Shown: positions 1-9,083 of the stretch, piece after piece
How the letters are laid out: each line of letters starts with the position of its first letter
Numbering within the stretch: the stretch's first letter is position 1
Origin: Deminuibacter sp966424055
Lineage (GTDB): Bacteria; Bacteroidota; Bacteroidia; Chitinophagales; Chitinophagaceae
Assembly (NCBI GenBank): GCA_966424055.1
Contig: CBJLMB010000001.1
Location: forward strand, 423,880 to 487,879
DNA: 64,000 bases
Direction: 5' to 3'
Made by a program: the position numbers and the translations under genes
The notes under the pieces: generated by a model
The model's input: only the letters and a program-made list of their open reading frames with translations
Databases searched by the model: none
Told to the model about the DNA's origin: nothing

Positions 1-1
1 C

Positions 2-1084
2 AGCCACAATGTGCGCGCCGACAATGCCACTATAGAAAGTGTATGGACGGCGATCTACGCAACGATCAATGCAGCCAATTACATTATCGCAAAAGTGCCT
101 GCTGTAACAGATCCTAACCTGACACAGGCAGAGAAGAGCCAGCTGACGGGAGAAGCTTATTTTATCCGCGCGCTGGCCTATTTCGATCTTGCACGTACCT
201 GGGGCGGTGTACAGATCACGCTTACACCCACATCTTCTTCTTCCGGGAAAAATGGTATCAGGCGAAGCACCCTGGCGCAAACTTATGCACAGGTACTGAA
301 CGATTTAAATGCTGCAGATTCCCTGCTGCCACTGCCTTCAGTACAAAATCCCTACCGGGCCAACCGCGAAACCGTATGGGCACTGCGGGCACGGTACCAT
401 TTATATCAAAAAGAATGGGCACAGGCAGAAGCGGATGCCACACAGGTATTAAATGATACAAAAAACTATAGCTTATTAAAACCCTATAGCGCTTTTTTTG
501 CCAATAATGTAGTGGGCACAAAAGAATCGGTGTTCGAGCTAAGCTATAGTGCCACTTATACCAATGGCCATCGTGGTTACTGGCAGCCTCCTGCTAATGG
601 AGGTACGCGGCAGTGGGCGCCCAATGATGCTTTTATTGCATTGGTGAATGATGCAAAAACAGGTGGTAACCGCAATGCCCTTATTGCGAAAACTGCACAA
701 GGATTATGGTATGGCAACCTGTATTACAGAAGCCCGGCCACCGACCCTGCATATGTTATACGGATAGCGGAAATATACCTTATCAGGGCAGAAGCAAGGG
801 CGCAGCAGAACAACAGTGAGGGTGCACGCAGCGATCTTAATGCAGTACGCGACCGCGCAGGGCTGTCTCCGGTTAGCGCTTCAGGTAAAGAAGATTTATT
901 ACTGGCGATAGAAAACGAAAGACGAATAGAATTTGCTTTTGAACCACACCGCTGGTTCGACCTGGTGAGAACAGGCCGTGCTGCTGCTGTACTGGGACTT
1001 ACTGACGCAACAAAATATGTGTTACCCATACCTGTAAATGAACTGAATGTTGACCCCTCGCTTGAGCAAAACCAGGGGTACTGA
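2..1084 (+). CDS. SusD/RagB-family outer-membrane nutrient-binding lipoprotein, 5' partial
   Basis: The reading frame is already open at the window edge, so the N-terminus with its lipoprotein signal is missing; the GTG at 11 is an internal valine codon, not a start. About 360 residues are visible against a family length of roughly 450-600. SusD features are the TPR-like helices early on (EAYFIRALAYFDLARTWG), the late helix with AEIYLIRAEARAQ and the C-terminal signature ENERRIEFAFEPHRWFDLVR. SusD proteins sit on the cell surface and pass ligands, usually glycans, to a SusC TonB-dependent porin, which should lie just upstream. The next gene begins 31 nt downstream and the whole cluster behind it concerns sulfite oxidation, so the ligand may contain sulfur; that is inference. 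Confidence 0.93.
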   Translation, partial: SHNVRADNATIESVWTAIYATINAANYIIAKVPAVTDPNLTQAEKSQLTGEAYFIRALAYFDLARTWGGVQITLTPTSSSSGKNGIRRSTLAQTYAQVLNDLNAADSLLPLPSVQNPYRANRETVWALRARYHLYQKEWAQAEADATQVLNDTKNYSLLKPYSAFFANNVVGTKESVFELSYSATYTNGHRGYWQPPANGGTRQWAPNDAFIALVNDAKTGGNRNALIAKTAQGLWYGNLYYRSPATDPAYVIRIAEIYLIRAEARAQQNNSEGARSDLNAVRDRAGLSPVSASGKEDLLLAIENERRIEFAFEPHRWFDLVRTGRAAAVLGLTDATKYVLPIPVNELNVDPSLEQNQGY

Positions 1085-1115
1085 TACCATTATTTCTTCA
1101 TTCAATATTGGGCTT

Positions 1116-2459
1116 ATGACCACCAAAAAAATACTCCAGCCAGCCTGGAACGGAAAAGAAAAAATCGTTTTCCGGTTTTTCTTTCTTTATTTCTTTATCC
1201 AGGTACTGCCATTGGATGCCAGGTACCTGAACAACTTTTTTTCTATTAGTTGGCTGCGCCTCCAATACAACGATATATTTAACCTCACACGTTTTTCACC
1301 CAGGTTTTTACCCGGCCCTGACAGTTTTTTAAACTGGGTAATTGCTGCACTGATCGCAGCTGCCGGTACAGTTGTATGGAGCCTGGCAGATAAAAAAAAC
1401 AGCGAATACAACCTGCTGTATTACTGGCTCAGGGTATTGCTGCGCTACCGGCTGGCGATCGGGATAATTGGTTATGGATTCCTGAAATTCTTTCCCATGC
1501 AGGCGCCTTATCCCTCTATCAGTAACCTCAATACCAGTTACGGGGATTTTACCCGGTGGAAATTATTTTCCCTCAGCCTGGGTATTGTTCCTTCCTATGA
1601 ATCATTCCTGGGATTAATTGAAATTGTAACCGGCCTGCTGTTGTTTTACCGGAAAACCGCATCTATAGCGGCTTTTGTCATTCTTATTTTTACCGGGAAT
1701 GTATTTATGTCGAACCTGGCTTATGAAGGTGGTGAAGGTGTTTACAGCTTATACCTGATATCCATGGCAATAGGCATACTGGCTTTTGATGCGCAGCGTC
1801 TTGTTAAGCTGCTGATACTGCAACGTCCTGCTGCTCCGGCCCGCTTCAAGCCAGTGGTCACACGGGAACTGAGGTATGCCCGATGGGGCATCAAAACTAT
1901 GGTTGTTTTATTTTTTGTGGTGCTGTATGGTTTTAAAACCAGCTATGGTTATCATCATGCGCCTTACCAGTTTCCACAAACCAAAGGGCTTGATCATGCA
2001 GCCGGACTGTACAATGTAGCTGTTTTCAGCATCAACAGGGACACATTGCCTTATTCATATACAGACACGGTAAGGTGGCAGAATATCGTATTTGAAAAAT
2101 GGTCAACCATCAGTATTGCATCCGGCAGGCCGGTGATCATTGATTCAACCAACAGTGAACAGGTGTCTGCTGTACCGGATATGGATAAAACCTACGAGCT
2201 CCAGGGAACAACAGGGCGCCAATATTACCAGTACGAGGCGGATACAATACACCAACAGCTTCTGCTGCAAAATAAAAACAGGCATTATCCTGGTGATAAA
2301 TGGGTGCTGCATTACAACCGGCCTGATAGCAACACAATTATTTTATCAGGTACCAGTTCATCACATGATTCAGTATATGCGGTACTGAATAAGATCAATA
2401 AAAAATATGTATTGAAGGAGGTGGAAAAACGGGGACGCATCAAAGCCCTGAAGTTATAG
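1116..2459 (+). CDS. DoxX-like integral membrane protein with soluble C-terminal domain (paralogue 1)
   Basis: The frame extends up to 1047, but ATG at 1116 is preferred because it follows the SusD stop and gives a normal membrane-protein N-terminus. The roughly 447-residue product has several hydrophobic segments in its first 270 residues, with DoxX/HTTM-like stretches such as LLYYWLRVLLRYRLAIG and GYGFLKFFPMQ. The C-terminal third is soluble, ends with WVLHYNRPDSNTIILSG and DSVYAVLNKINKKYVL, and recurs in the next gene. DoxX relatives include the DoxD subunit of thiosulfate:quinone oxidoreductase, which would suit the sulfite dehydrogenase downstream. No cofactor site is visible. Family placement is moderate and the function is inferred from context. 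Confidence 0.75.
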   Translation: MTTKKILQPAWNGKEKIVFRFFFLYFFIQVLPLDARYLNNFFSISWLRLQYNDIFNLTRFSPRFLPGPDSFLNWVIAALIAAAGTVVWSLADKKNSEYNLLYYWLRVLLRYRLAIGIIGYGFLKFFPMQAPYPSISNLNTSYGDFTRWKLFSLSLGIVPSYESFLGLIEIVTGLLLFYRKTASIAAFVILIFTGNVFMSNLAYEGGEGVYSLYLISMAIGILAFDAQRLVKLLILQRPAAPARFKPVVTRELRYARWGIKTMVVLFFVVLYGFKTSYGYHHAPYQFPQTKGLDHAAGLYNVAVFSINRDTLPYSYTDTVRWQNIVFEKWSTISIASGRPVIIDSTNSEQVSAVPDMDKTYELQGTTGRQYYQYEADTIHQQLLLQNKNRHYPGDKWVLHYNRPDSNTIILSGTSSSHDSVYAVLNKINKKYVLKEVEKRGRIKALKL

Positions 2460-2572
2460 CTGGTATCGGGTAGCAAACAGCATTCTGTGAAACAATGAAA
2501 CAATCTGGCCTGCTCCTTGGCCGTAGCTTGTTTACCTGTAAAAAAATTAATCACCATCAAATTATAGATATC

Positions 2573-4249
2573 ATGCCTGTACTGGAAAATACCCCTGCCA
2601 CAGCACTGGCCGGAAGAGACATACCGGCCCCGGTTGCAAATGGCGATAATGGTTATAACACCCGTTCAGCAAAGCCCTGGAGGCCTTATCAGCGGGTGTT
2701 GTTCCGCATTGGTTTTATTTTCTTTATCAGTCTTTGTATTCCCAATACACTGGAATGGTACAGGATTGTGCTGCACATTGACTGGACCAACCTGCATTAC
2801 CGTGACTTGTATGATATAGCCCGCTTCGGTTCGGGCATAGACCTGTTCGGTAATAAATTTTTGGGTGATCCCCTGCTGGGCTATGCCAACTGGATCACCA
2901 CACTGGTTATTGCAATTGCCGGTGGCCTGGTTTGGACGGCCATTGTACGCGCAAGGAAAACCGGGCGGAAAGAGTACAATCTATTGTATTACTGGTTACG
3001 CGTTATTGTGCGATACAGGGCGGGTATTGGTATTATCGGGTTCGGGTTCACCAAATTACTCCCGGTACAAATGCCATACCCATCGCTGGGTTTATTGAAC
3101 ACGCATTTTGGCGATCTTACTGCACAAAAGATCTACTGGCTGTCTATCGGCATTGTGCCCTGGTACCAGGTCTTTGCCGGTATAGTGGAGGTATCTGCCG
3201 GCACTTTACTGCTGTTCAGAAAAACCACAACGCTTGGCGCTATTTTATTATTTGGTGCATTGGGTGATATCGTTTACGTGAATTTTGCCTACGATGGCGG
3301 TGTACATGTGTACAGCAGTTATTTTGTATTGCTCGCAGGTTTTTTACTGATCGACGACCTGCCCCGGCTGTACAACCTGCTTATCAGGGAAAAGCCCACG
3401 GTGCCTGTTCATTTTTACCCGCATTTCAACAGCTGGCAGCGTTATTCCAGGATTGTACTTAAATCGGCAACCATACTGGTGTTCCTGGTATTGCTGTTTT
3501 ATTTACAGCTGATCAATTTCCGCTACGATCCCTATAAACAGCCTTCTGTTGCCGGTGTGCGGCAGTTAAGAGGGAATTATGCTGTTACCGAATTCCGCAT
3601 CAATCACAGGCTTGTTCCTTATTCGCCCCTCGATTCCATACGCTGGCAGGAAGTGACATTTGAAAAATGGAGCAGCCTTACTTATACAGTGAACCGCCCC
3701 ACAGCCCTCGATCTATCCAATGGCGGGGGCGATCCGCAGCGCGATGTAAACCGGACTTTTGAAGTATCGGGTGTAGGTGGTGGCAGAAGGGTGTTTCATT
3801 ATTATGCAGACACTGTTAATAAAGTATTGTACCTGGAAGATAAGTACAAGCCCATCCCCGACAGGAGAAATAAAGCGGCAGGGGCAGGTGGTGATGGTGG
3901 AACAGAACAGAATTTAAACCCCGATGGTGTGGCTGCCATACAACGCACCGCTGTTCAGTCTGGCAGCGATGATAAATGGATAAGCAGGGATGCCTGGGCG
4001 CATATCGGGAATGAACTGAACATGATCGATCACCGCGCAGCTTCTGCAAGACGTAACAGGGAGTTTGCAGAAAAACCCAAAAATGAAATAAGAAAAAGAA
4101 TGGTTCTGCAATACGATACAAATGATGGCGCGAAAGTGATTTTAAGCGGGGTTGATGATAACAAAGATTCCGTATATATTGTATTGAACCGGGTTAACCG
4201 CAAATACGCATTGTCAGAAAGTAACCTGCAGGCAGGCAAATATGAATAA
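2573..4249 (+). CDS. DoxX-like integral membrane protein with soluble C-terminal domain (paralogue 2)
   Basis: This is a paralogue of the preceding gene: the same order of membrane segments, the shared block EYNLLYYWLRVIVRYR, and the same soluble tail with KVILSGVDDNKDSVYIVLNR. The frame reaches 2495, but ATG at 2573 (558 residues) is the better start. It differs by an insertion of roughly 70 residues in the soluble domain, rich in Gly, Ala, Arg and Asp, between the segment LYLEDKYKPIPDRR and the conserved end. The stop codon overlaps the start of the cytochrome gene by 8 nt, which suggests translational coupling and that the protein works with the cytochrome/SoxC pair. It may be a quinone-linked or assembly partner; this is not shown by sequence. 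Confidence 0.75.
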   Translation: MPVLENTPATALAGRDIPAPVANGDNGYNTRSAKPWRPYQRVLFRIGFIFFISLCIPNTLEWYRIVLHIDWTNLHYRDLYDIARFGSGIDLFGNKFLGDPLLGYANWITTLVIAIAGGLVWTAIVRARKTGRKEYNLLYYWLRVIVRYRAGIGIIGFGFTKLLPVQMPYPSLGLLNTHFGDLTAQKIYWLSIGIVPWYQVFAGIVEVSAGTLLLFRKTTTLGAILLFGALGDIVYVNFAYDGGVHVYSSYFVLLAGFLLIDDLPRLYNLLIREKPTVPVHFYPHFNSWQRYSRIVLKSATILVFLVLLFYLQLINFRYDPYKQPSVAGVRQLRGNYAVTEFRINHRLVPYSPLDSIRWQEVTFEKWSSLTYTVNRPTALDLSNGGGDPQRDVNRTFEVSGVGGGRRVFHYYADTVNKVLYLEDKYKPIPDRRNKAAGAGGDGGTEQNLNPDGVAAIQRTAVQSGSDDKWISRDAWAHIGNELNMIDHRAASARRNREFAEKPKNEIRKRMVLQYDTNDGAKVILSGVDDNKDSVYIVLNRVNRKYALSESNLQAGKYE

Positions 4250-4847
4250 GCTATTCCCGCTGTGCATAGGTGTTGTGGCGGCCTGTATATATTTAATGGC
4301 CTGTACCGGTACACCCGCACGGGATGACAGCAAAGTGGTGCCTGTTCAAAGAAAAGCAATAACAGATACTGTCCGGTGGCCAGCCAGTTTTGGCCTGGGA
4401 CGCCGTGCCACCGCTGCGGAAATAAAAGCAATGGATATTTCGGTGGGCCCTGATGGCAGGGGATTGCCTGCAGGATCGGGAAATGTACCTGCAGGCAGGC
4501 GCCTGTATGCAGTGAAATGCGCGGCCTGTCACGGGATAACAGGTGTGGAAGGGCCTTCTGCACGGCTTGTAGCAGTGATGGGCGATACCACCAAAGCCAA
4601 AGCGATCGGTAATTACTGGCCATATGCCACTACTTTATTCGATTATATACGACGGGCTATGCCATACAATGCACCTGGCTCTTTGCGTGATGAAGAGGTA
4701 TACCATGTCACTGCTTTTTTGCTGCATGCCAACAGCATTATTGATTCTGCTACCATCATCGATGCGCAAACATTACCGCGTATTGTGATGCCTGCTGCCC
4801 GGTTGTTTGTACCTGATAACCGGCATGGCGGCCCGGAAGTGCATTAA
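4242..4847 (+). CDS. Lipoprotein c-type cytochrome, SoxD/SorB-like partner of the sulfite dehydrogenase
   Basis: The product has 201 residues. A hydrophobic leader ends in a lipobox (LMAC, Cys21), so the mature protein should be anchored to a membrane and face the periplasm. A single haem c motif, CAACH, lies at residues 93-97, with Met140 in RRAMPYNAPG as the likely axial ligand. The order of elements matches mono-haem cytochromes encoded beside SoxC/SorA enzymes, which take electrons from sulfite oxidation. The start overlaps the upstream gene by 8 nt and the soxC-like gene follows after 20 nt, so the three are almost surely one transcript. The specific SoxD versus SorB assignment is not certain. 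Confidence 0.88.
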   Translation: MNKLFPLCIGVVAACIYLMACTGTPARDDSKVVPVQRKAITDTVRWPASFGLGRRATAAEIKAMDISVGPDGRGLPAGSGNVPAGRRLYAVKCAACHGITGVEGPSARLVAVMGDTTKAKAIGNYWPYATTLFDYIRRAMPYNAPGSLRDEEVYHVTAFLLHANSIIDSATIIDAQTLPRIVMPAARLFVPDNRHGGPEVH

Positions 4848-4867
4848 GTAAAAAGAAAAAATTAAAT

Positions 4868-6118
4868 ATGAAGCAGGATGAGCTCAGGCAGGATATGCAC
4901 AATGGAAATAAACAAGATAAAATTTCCCGCCGCAGATGGCTGGGGGCTGCAGCAACAACAGCACTGGTATTGCTGAAGTCATCGGCAGGGCAGGTGATTC
5001 CCGCCGCGCCTTTGGTATATGATCCAACCAAAGTGCCGGGTACACCACCCGGTGTACTGGGTAGCAGGTCAGTATTTGAGAAGCCGGTTAAAAAAACATC
5101 AGATACTTCATCACGCACACCGTTACAGGATCTGCATGGTATGATCACTCCTTCCGACCTGCATTTCGAACGTCATCATGCCGGTGTGCCACAAATCGAT
5201 CCTGGTAAATATGAACTGCTGATCCACGGGATGGTAGAAAAACCAATGGTATTTACATTACGCGACCTGAAACGTTTTCCGGCATTGTCAAGAATTTGTT
5301 TTATTGAATGCTCCGGCAATTTCAGGCAGGGAAAGGAAACTATGACGCCGCAGGAAATATGCGGCCTCACCAGCCAGAGTGAATGGACAGGGGTATTGCT
5401 TTCCACCCTTTTCCGCGAAGTGGGTGTTCATCCAAAAGCCAGCTGGTTCCTGGCCGAAGGATCTGATGCCGCGGTGATGACGCGAAGTATTCCCGTGAGC
5501 AAGGGCTGGGAAGATGCAATGATTGTATATGCGCAGAACGGTGAAGCGATCAGGCCCGAACAGGGTTATCCTGCCAGGTTGCTGCTGCCGGGTTGGGAAG
5601 GGAATACAAATGTAAAATGGATCAGGCGCATCGAATTAGCTGATCAGCCTTTTATGACCCGTGAGGAAACGGCTAAATACACCGAGCCCATCCGTGATGG
5701 GAAGATCAGGCAATTCAGTTTTGATATGGATGCACGCTCCATCATTACTTCACCCGTTTATCCCATGCAGGTAGAAAAAGGCTGGATGGAGATCAGGGGG
5801 CTTGCCTGGAGCGGCCGGGGTAAAATTTACCGGGTAGAAGTAAGCACCGATTCGGGTAAAACCTGGCATACCGCCCGCCTGCAGGAGCCTGTGCTGGATA
5901 AAGCCCATACCGTATTCCGGTACCTGTGGCATTGGAATGGCCATGAAACCGCTATCATGAGCAGGGCAACAGATGAAACCGGTTATGTACAGCCTACGCT
6001 GAAAGCTTTGCTGGATGCAAGGGGCGCAGATACGGGAGGCTATCACCTGAACCCTGTAACAGCCTGGCTTATTAAACGCGATGGCAGTGTATGGTTCAGG
6101 CCAGAGAAATGGAAATGA
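4868..6118 (+). CDS. soxC: SoxC-type molybdopterin sulfite dehydrogenase, Tat-exported
   Basis: This 416-residue protein belongs to the sulfite oxidase fold. It has a twin-arginine leader (SRRRWLG near residue 20 followed by a hydrophobic stretch), so it is folded with molybdenum cofactor and exported. The conserved cofactor cysteine is Cys148 in FIECSGN. The C-terminal part, with IRGLAWSGRGKI and VEVSTDSGKTW, matches the Mo-co dimerisation domain. Enzymes of this family oxidise sulfite or a protein-bound sulfane to sulfate and pass electrons to cytochrome c, here presumably the product of the preceding gene. No soxXYZAB genes are visible, so free sulfite oxidation is more likely than the complete Sox pathway; that choice is inference. 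Confidence 0.92.
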   Translation: MKQDELRQDMHNGNKQDKISRRRWLGAAATTALVLLKSSAGQVIPAAPLVYDPTKVPGTPPGVLGSRSVFEKPVKKTSDTSSRTPLQDLHGMITPSDLHFERHHAGVPQIDPGKYELLIHGMVEKPMVFTLRDLKRFPALSRICFIECSGNFRQGKETMTPQEICGLTSQSEWTGVLLSTLFREVGVHPKASWFLAEGSDAAVMTRSIPVSKGWEDAMIVYAQNGEAIRPEQGYPARLLLPGWEGNTNVKWIRRIELADQPFMTREETAKYTEPIRDGKIRQFSFDMDARSIITSPVYPMQVEKGWMEIRGLAWSGRGKIYRVEVSTDSGKTWHTARLQEPVLDKAHTVFRYLWHWNGHETAIMSRATDETGYVQPTLKALLDARGADTGGYHLNPVTAWLIKRDGSVWFRPEKWK

Positions 6119-6213
6119 TCCCTGCCGGTCCAGGTTTCATGGATATCTTTTTTTGAAATCAGTATACCGTTTTTGAATACAGGAAAAAAACGTATTATTA
6201 AACAAACAAATGC

Positions 6214-7656
6214 ATGCAGAAAAAAGATTATGATGCTGTTGTTGTAGGTGCGGGCCCCAACGGACTGTCGGCTGCCATTGTGCTGCAGCAGGCCGGCTTG
6301 TCTGTGCTGCTGCTGGAGGCCAAAGACAGTATCGGGGGAGGGCTGCGTACCGAAGCGCTTACGCTGCCCGGGTTTTTGCATGATGTTTGTTCGGCCATTC
6401 ATCCCATGGCTGCTGCTTCTCCTTTTTTTGCTACACTGCCGCTTGACCGTTATGGACTGGAATATATTCACCCGCCATTTGCCGCTGCACATCCTTTTGA
6501 TGATGGCAGTGCAGCAGTACTGACTTCTTCATTGGAAGAAACGGCTGCAAAACTGCAGGCGGATGAAAATACCTATCTCCGGCTGATGAAACCGCTGGTG
6601 CATAATTGGTCATCGCTTTTACCCGATCTGCTGGGGCCCTTTCACTGGCCTGCGCATCCTGCGGCTATGGCGGGTTTTGGCCGGTTGGCTTTATCGGCCG
6701 CAACAAAATTGGCCAGGCGTTTTACCACAAAAGAGGCAGCCGGTTTATGGGCAGGTATGGCGGCACATGCCATACAGCCACTGTCTAATATGGCCACTTC
6801 GGCCATTGCTATGGTGCTTATGGGGGCTGCACACAAAACAGGCTGGCCTTTACCCAAAGGCGGTGCGGTTTCTATCGCCAAAGCGCTGGCTGCTTATTTT
6901 ATTTCACTGGGCGGAACAATTGAAACCGGTTGTTATATAAGTTCATTGCAACAACTGCCTTCTTCCCGGGCGCTGCTGCTGGATGTTACACCACGGCAGC
7001 TGCTGAATATTGCCGGTGACCACTTTTCTACTTTGTATCGCTGGCAACTGAAACGTTACCGTTATGGCATGGGCGTGTTTAAAGTTGACTGGGCACTGGA
7101 TGCTCCCATCCCTTTTACTGCACCTGAATGCAGGCAGGCCGGTACCATACACCTGGGCAATACATTAGGCGAAATAGTGCAGTCTGAGCAGGCTGCTGCT
7201 GATGGCCTGCATCCTGAAAAACCTTTTGTATTGCTGGCGCAGCAGAGTTTGTTTGACAAGGGCCGCGCCCCTGATGGAAGGCATACTGCCTGGGCTTACT
7301 GCCATGTACCCAACGGCTCTACAGCAGATATGACAGATGCTATAGAAAAACAGGTGGAACGTTTTGCGCCTGGTTTTAAGAAAAGCATACTTGGCCGCCA
7401 TGTGATGAATACAGCCCAGCTGGAAAATTATAACCCCAATTATATCGGTGGCGATATCAATGGAGGTATAATTGATATCACACAATTGTATACCCGGCCG
7501 GCGCTGCGCCTGTCTCCTTACCGCACATCGGCAAAAGGTATTTATATCTGCTCTTCTTCTACGCCTCCCGGAGGAGGCGTGCATGGTATGTGCGGCTACC
7601 ATGCAGCACAGCGTGCATTGAAGGATGTGTTCAACATAAATACTATACACTTGTAA
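6214..7656 (+). CDS. NAD(P)/FAD-dependent oxidoreductase, phytoene desaturase-like
   Basis: The 480-residue product opens with a dinucleotide-binding Rossmann motif, VVVGAGPNGLSAA, and a glutamate at the end of the second strand (LLLEA), typical of FAD-binding amine oxidase/CrtI-like enzymes. The C-terminus has the FAD-contacting segment GIYICSSSTPPGGGVHGMCG. There is no signal peptide, so it should be cytoplasmic. It sits 95 nt after soxC and 57 nt before the sulfate exporter in the same direction, which suggests co-expression. No carotenoid genes are nearby, so a carotenoid substrate is not supported. The substrate is unknown. Confidence 0.85.
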   Translation: MQKKDYDAVVVGAGPNGLSAAIVLQQAGLSVLLLEAKDSIGGGLRTEALTLPGFLHDVCSAIHPMAAASPFFATLPLDRYGLEYIHPPFAAAHPFDDGSAAVLTSSLEETAAKLQADENTYLRLMKPLVHNWSSLLPDLLGPFHWPAHPAAMAGFGRLALSAATKLARRFTTKEAAGLWAGMAAHAIQPLSNMATSAIAMVLMGAAHKTGWPLPKGGAVSIAKALAAYFISLGGTIETGCYISSLQQLPSSRALLLDVTPRQLLNIAGDHFSTLYRWQLKRYRYGMGVFKVDWALDAPIPFTAPECRQAGTIHLGNTLGEIVQSEQAAADGLHPEKPFVLLAQQSLFDKGRAPDGRHTAWAYCHVPNGSTADMTDAIEKQVERFAPGFKKSILGRHVMNTAQLENYNPNYIGGDINGGIIDITQLYTRPALRLSPYRTSAKGIYICSSSTPPGGGVHGMCGYHAAQRALKDVFNINTIHL

Positions 7657-7713
7657 AACAGGTTAACCTAATAAGTAAGAAGTAAACCAAAACATAAAAC
7701 ATAAAACGATCGT

Positions 7714-8988
7714 ATGTCATCTACTCCCGGGAAAATTTTATTGCAGGAAGACTGGACTGCTGTGATACTCGGCGCGCTGATCATTTTGCTGGCCATTGCA
7801 GGATTACACCTGCCGGTACCTGTTTTTGGATGGAGCAACACACAGGAATTAACTGCCAAAGTATTTACTGCCACGAACCTGCTGGCCATTTTTGATCAAC
7901 TATTGTATGTTGCTGTTGTTGCGGCACTGGGCGCCTGGCTTACCGGTAAGTCGCTCAGGAACTTTGTACTGGGTTTTCCCGCGGTTTACCTGCTAACAAC
8001 TGTTGCACTCATCATCGCGGGTAATAGCCAGCTAAAAGCACTGAACCTGGAAGCTGTTATTTTTAGTTTAACCATCGGGTTACTGATCAGTAATGTGTTT
8101 AAACTGCCCGGCTGGCTGAAAGCATCCCTATCTACAGAACTGTTTGTGAAGATCGGGTTGGTGCTACTGGGTACAACCGTTATTTTTTCTGATATATTAA
8201 AAGCCGGGTCGCTGGGGTTGGTACAGGCATTGGTGGTGGTTCTCTCTGTATGGTATTTTGCTTACTGGCTGTGTAAAAAAATGAAGGTGGATGATGAGCT
8301 GACCATGATGATATCCAGTGCAGTATCCATTTGCGGCGTATCTGCAGCGATCGCTACATCAGGTGCTATCAAGGGAGATTCAAAAAAGCTCTCTTATGTA
8401 ATATCCATGGTATTGATCACCGCGATCCCCATGATGATATTTATGCCGGTCATTGCCCGCCATTTCGGTTTTTCAGAAGAAGTGACCGGCGCCTGGCTGG
8501 GCGGCAGCATCGATACCACCGGCGCTGTGGTGGCTTCGGGTACGCTGGTAGGAGAAACAGCGTTAAAATTCAGCACTATTGTAAAGTTCTCGCAGAATGT
8601 ATTGTTGGGTGTGGCAGCTTTTATTATTTCTATTTACTGGACCTATACCAAACATCCGGCATCCCGCGATAAAGAGGTAAAACCAACATTAAAAGTGATA
8701 TGGGAACGGTTCCCAAAATTTGTATTAGGGTTTATCGGTGCATCTGTTCTTTTTTCTTTTTTCCTTTCGCCTGCTGTGAATGTCCAGGTGAAAGACGGGC
8801 TGAAGAACCTGCAGGGGCTATGGTTTGACCTGGCATTTACCAGTATCGGACTGGAAACGAATTTTGCTGATCTGTTTAATGCCAACAGTAAAAAACCTTT
8901 GTATGCTTTTTTGCTGGCACAGGCTTTTAATATTGTGATCACGCTGATCATCGCATTTTTCCTTTTCGGCAAAACAACCGGGGGTTAA
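7714..8988 (+). CDS. YeiH-family putative sulfate exporter
   Basis: The protein of 424 residues is strongly hydrophobic with about ten membrane-spanning segments. It carries family motifs such as SAVSICGVSAAIATSGAI and AWLGGSIDTTGAVVASG, which mark the UPF0324/YeiH group annotated as putative sulfate exporters. Placed at the end of a cluster with a periplasmic sulfite dehydrogenase, it fits removal of sulfate or sulfite from the cytoplasm. The substrate has not been settled for most members. A strong hairpin terminator follows 38 nt after the stop, so this is the last gene of the unit. Confidence 0.88.
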   Translation: MSSTPGKILLQEDWTAVILGALIILLAIAGLHLPVPVFGWSNTQELTAKVFTATNLLAIFDQLLYVAVVAALGAWLTGKSLRNFVLGFPAVYLLTTVALIIAGNSQLKALNLEAVIFSLTIGLLISNVFKLPGWLKASLSTELFVKIGLVLLGTTVIFSDILKAGSLGLVQALVVVLSVWYFAYWLCKKMKVDDELTMMISSAVSICGVSAAIATSGAIKGDSKKLSYVISMVLITAIPMMIFMPVIARHFGFSEEVTGAWLGGSIDTTGAVVASGTLVGETALKFSTIVKFSQNVLLGVAAFIISIYWTYTKHPASRDKEVKPTLKVIWERFPKFVLGFIGASVLFSFFLSPAVNVQVKDGLKNLQGLWFDLAFTSIGLETNFADLFNANSKKPLYAFLLAQAFNIVITLIIAFFLFGKTTGG

Positions 8989-9026
8989 GCTGCCTGGTAT
9001 AGCTGACTGATCTTTTTCCTGCAGGA

Positions 9027-9062
9027 TACAAAAACAGCTCCGTACCCGGAGCTGTTTTTGTA
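9027..9062. terminator. Bidirectional intrinsic terminator
   Basis: A perfect 16-bp inverted repeat (left arm 9027-9042, loop TACC, right arm 9047-9062) carries an A-run in one arm and a T-run in the other, so it can end transcription in both directions. It separates the plus-strand sulfur cluster from the converging minus-strand gene. Confidence 0.93.
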
Positions 9063-9083
9063 TAGTATGAGTGGCGTATTGTA

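Noticed and set aside
6214..7656. Carotenoid biosynthesis enzyme
   Set aside because: No crtB, crtY or crtZ gene is near and the neighbours are sulfur genes; only the fold supports CrtI.
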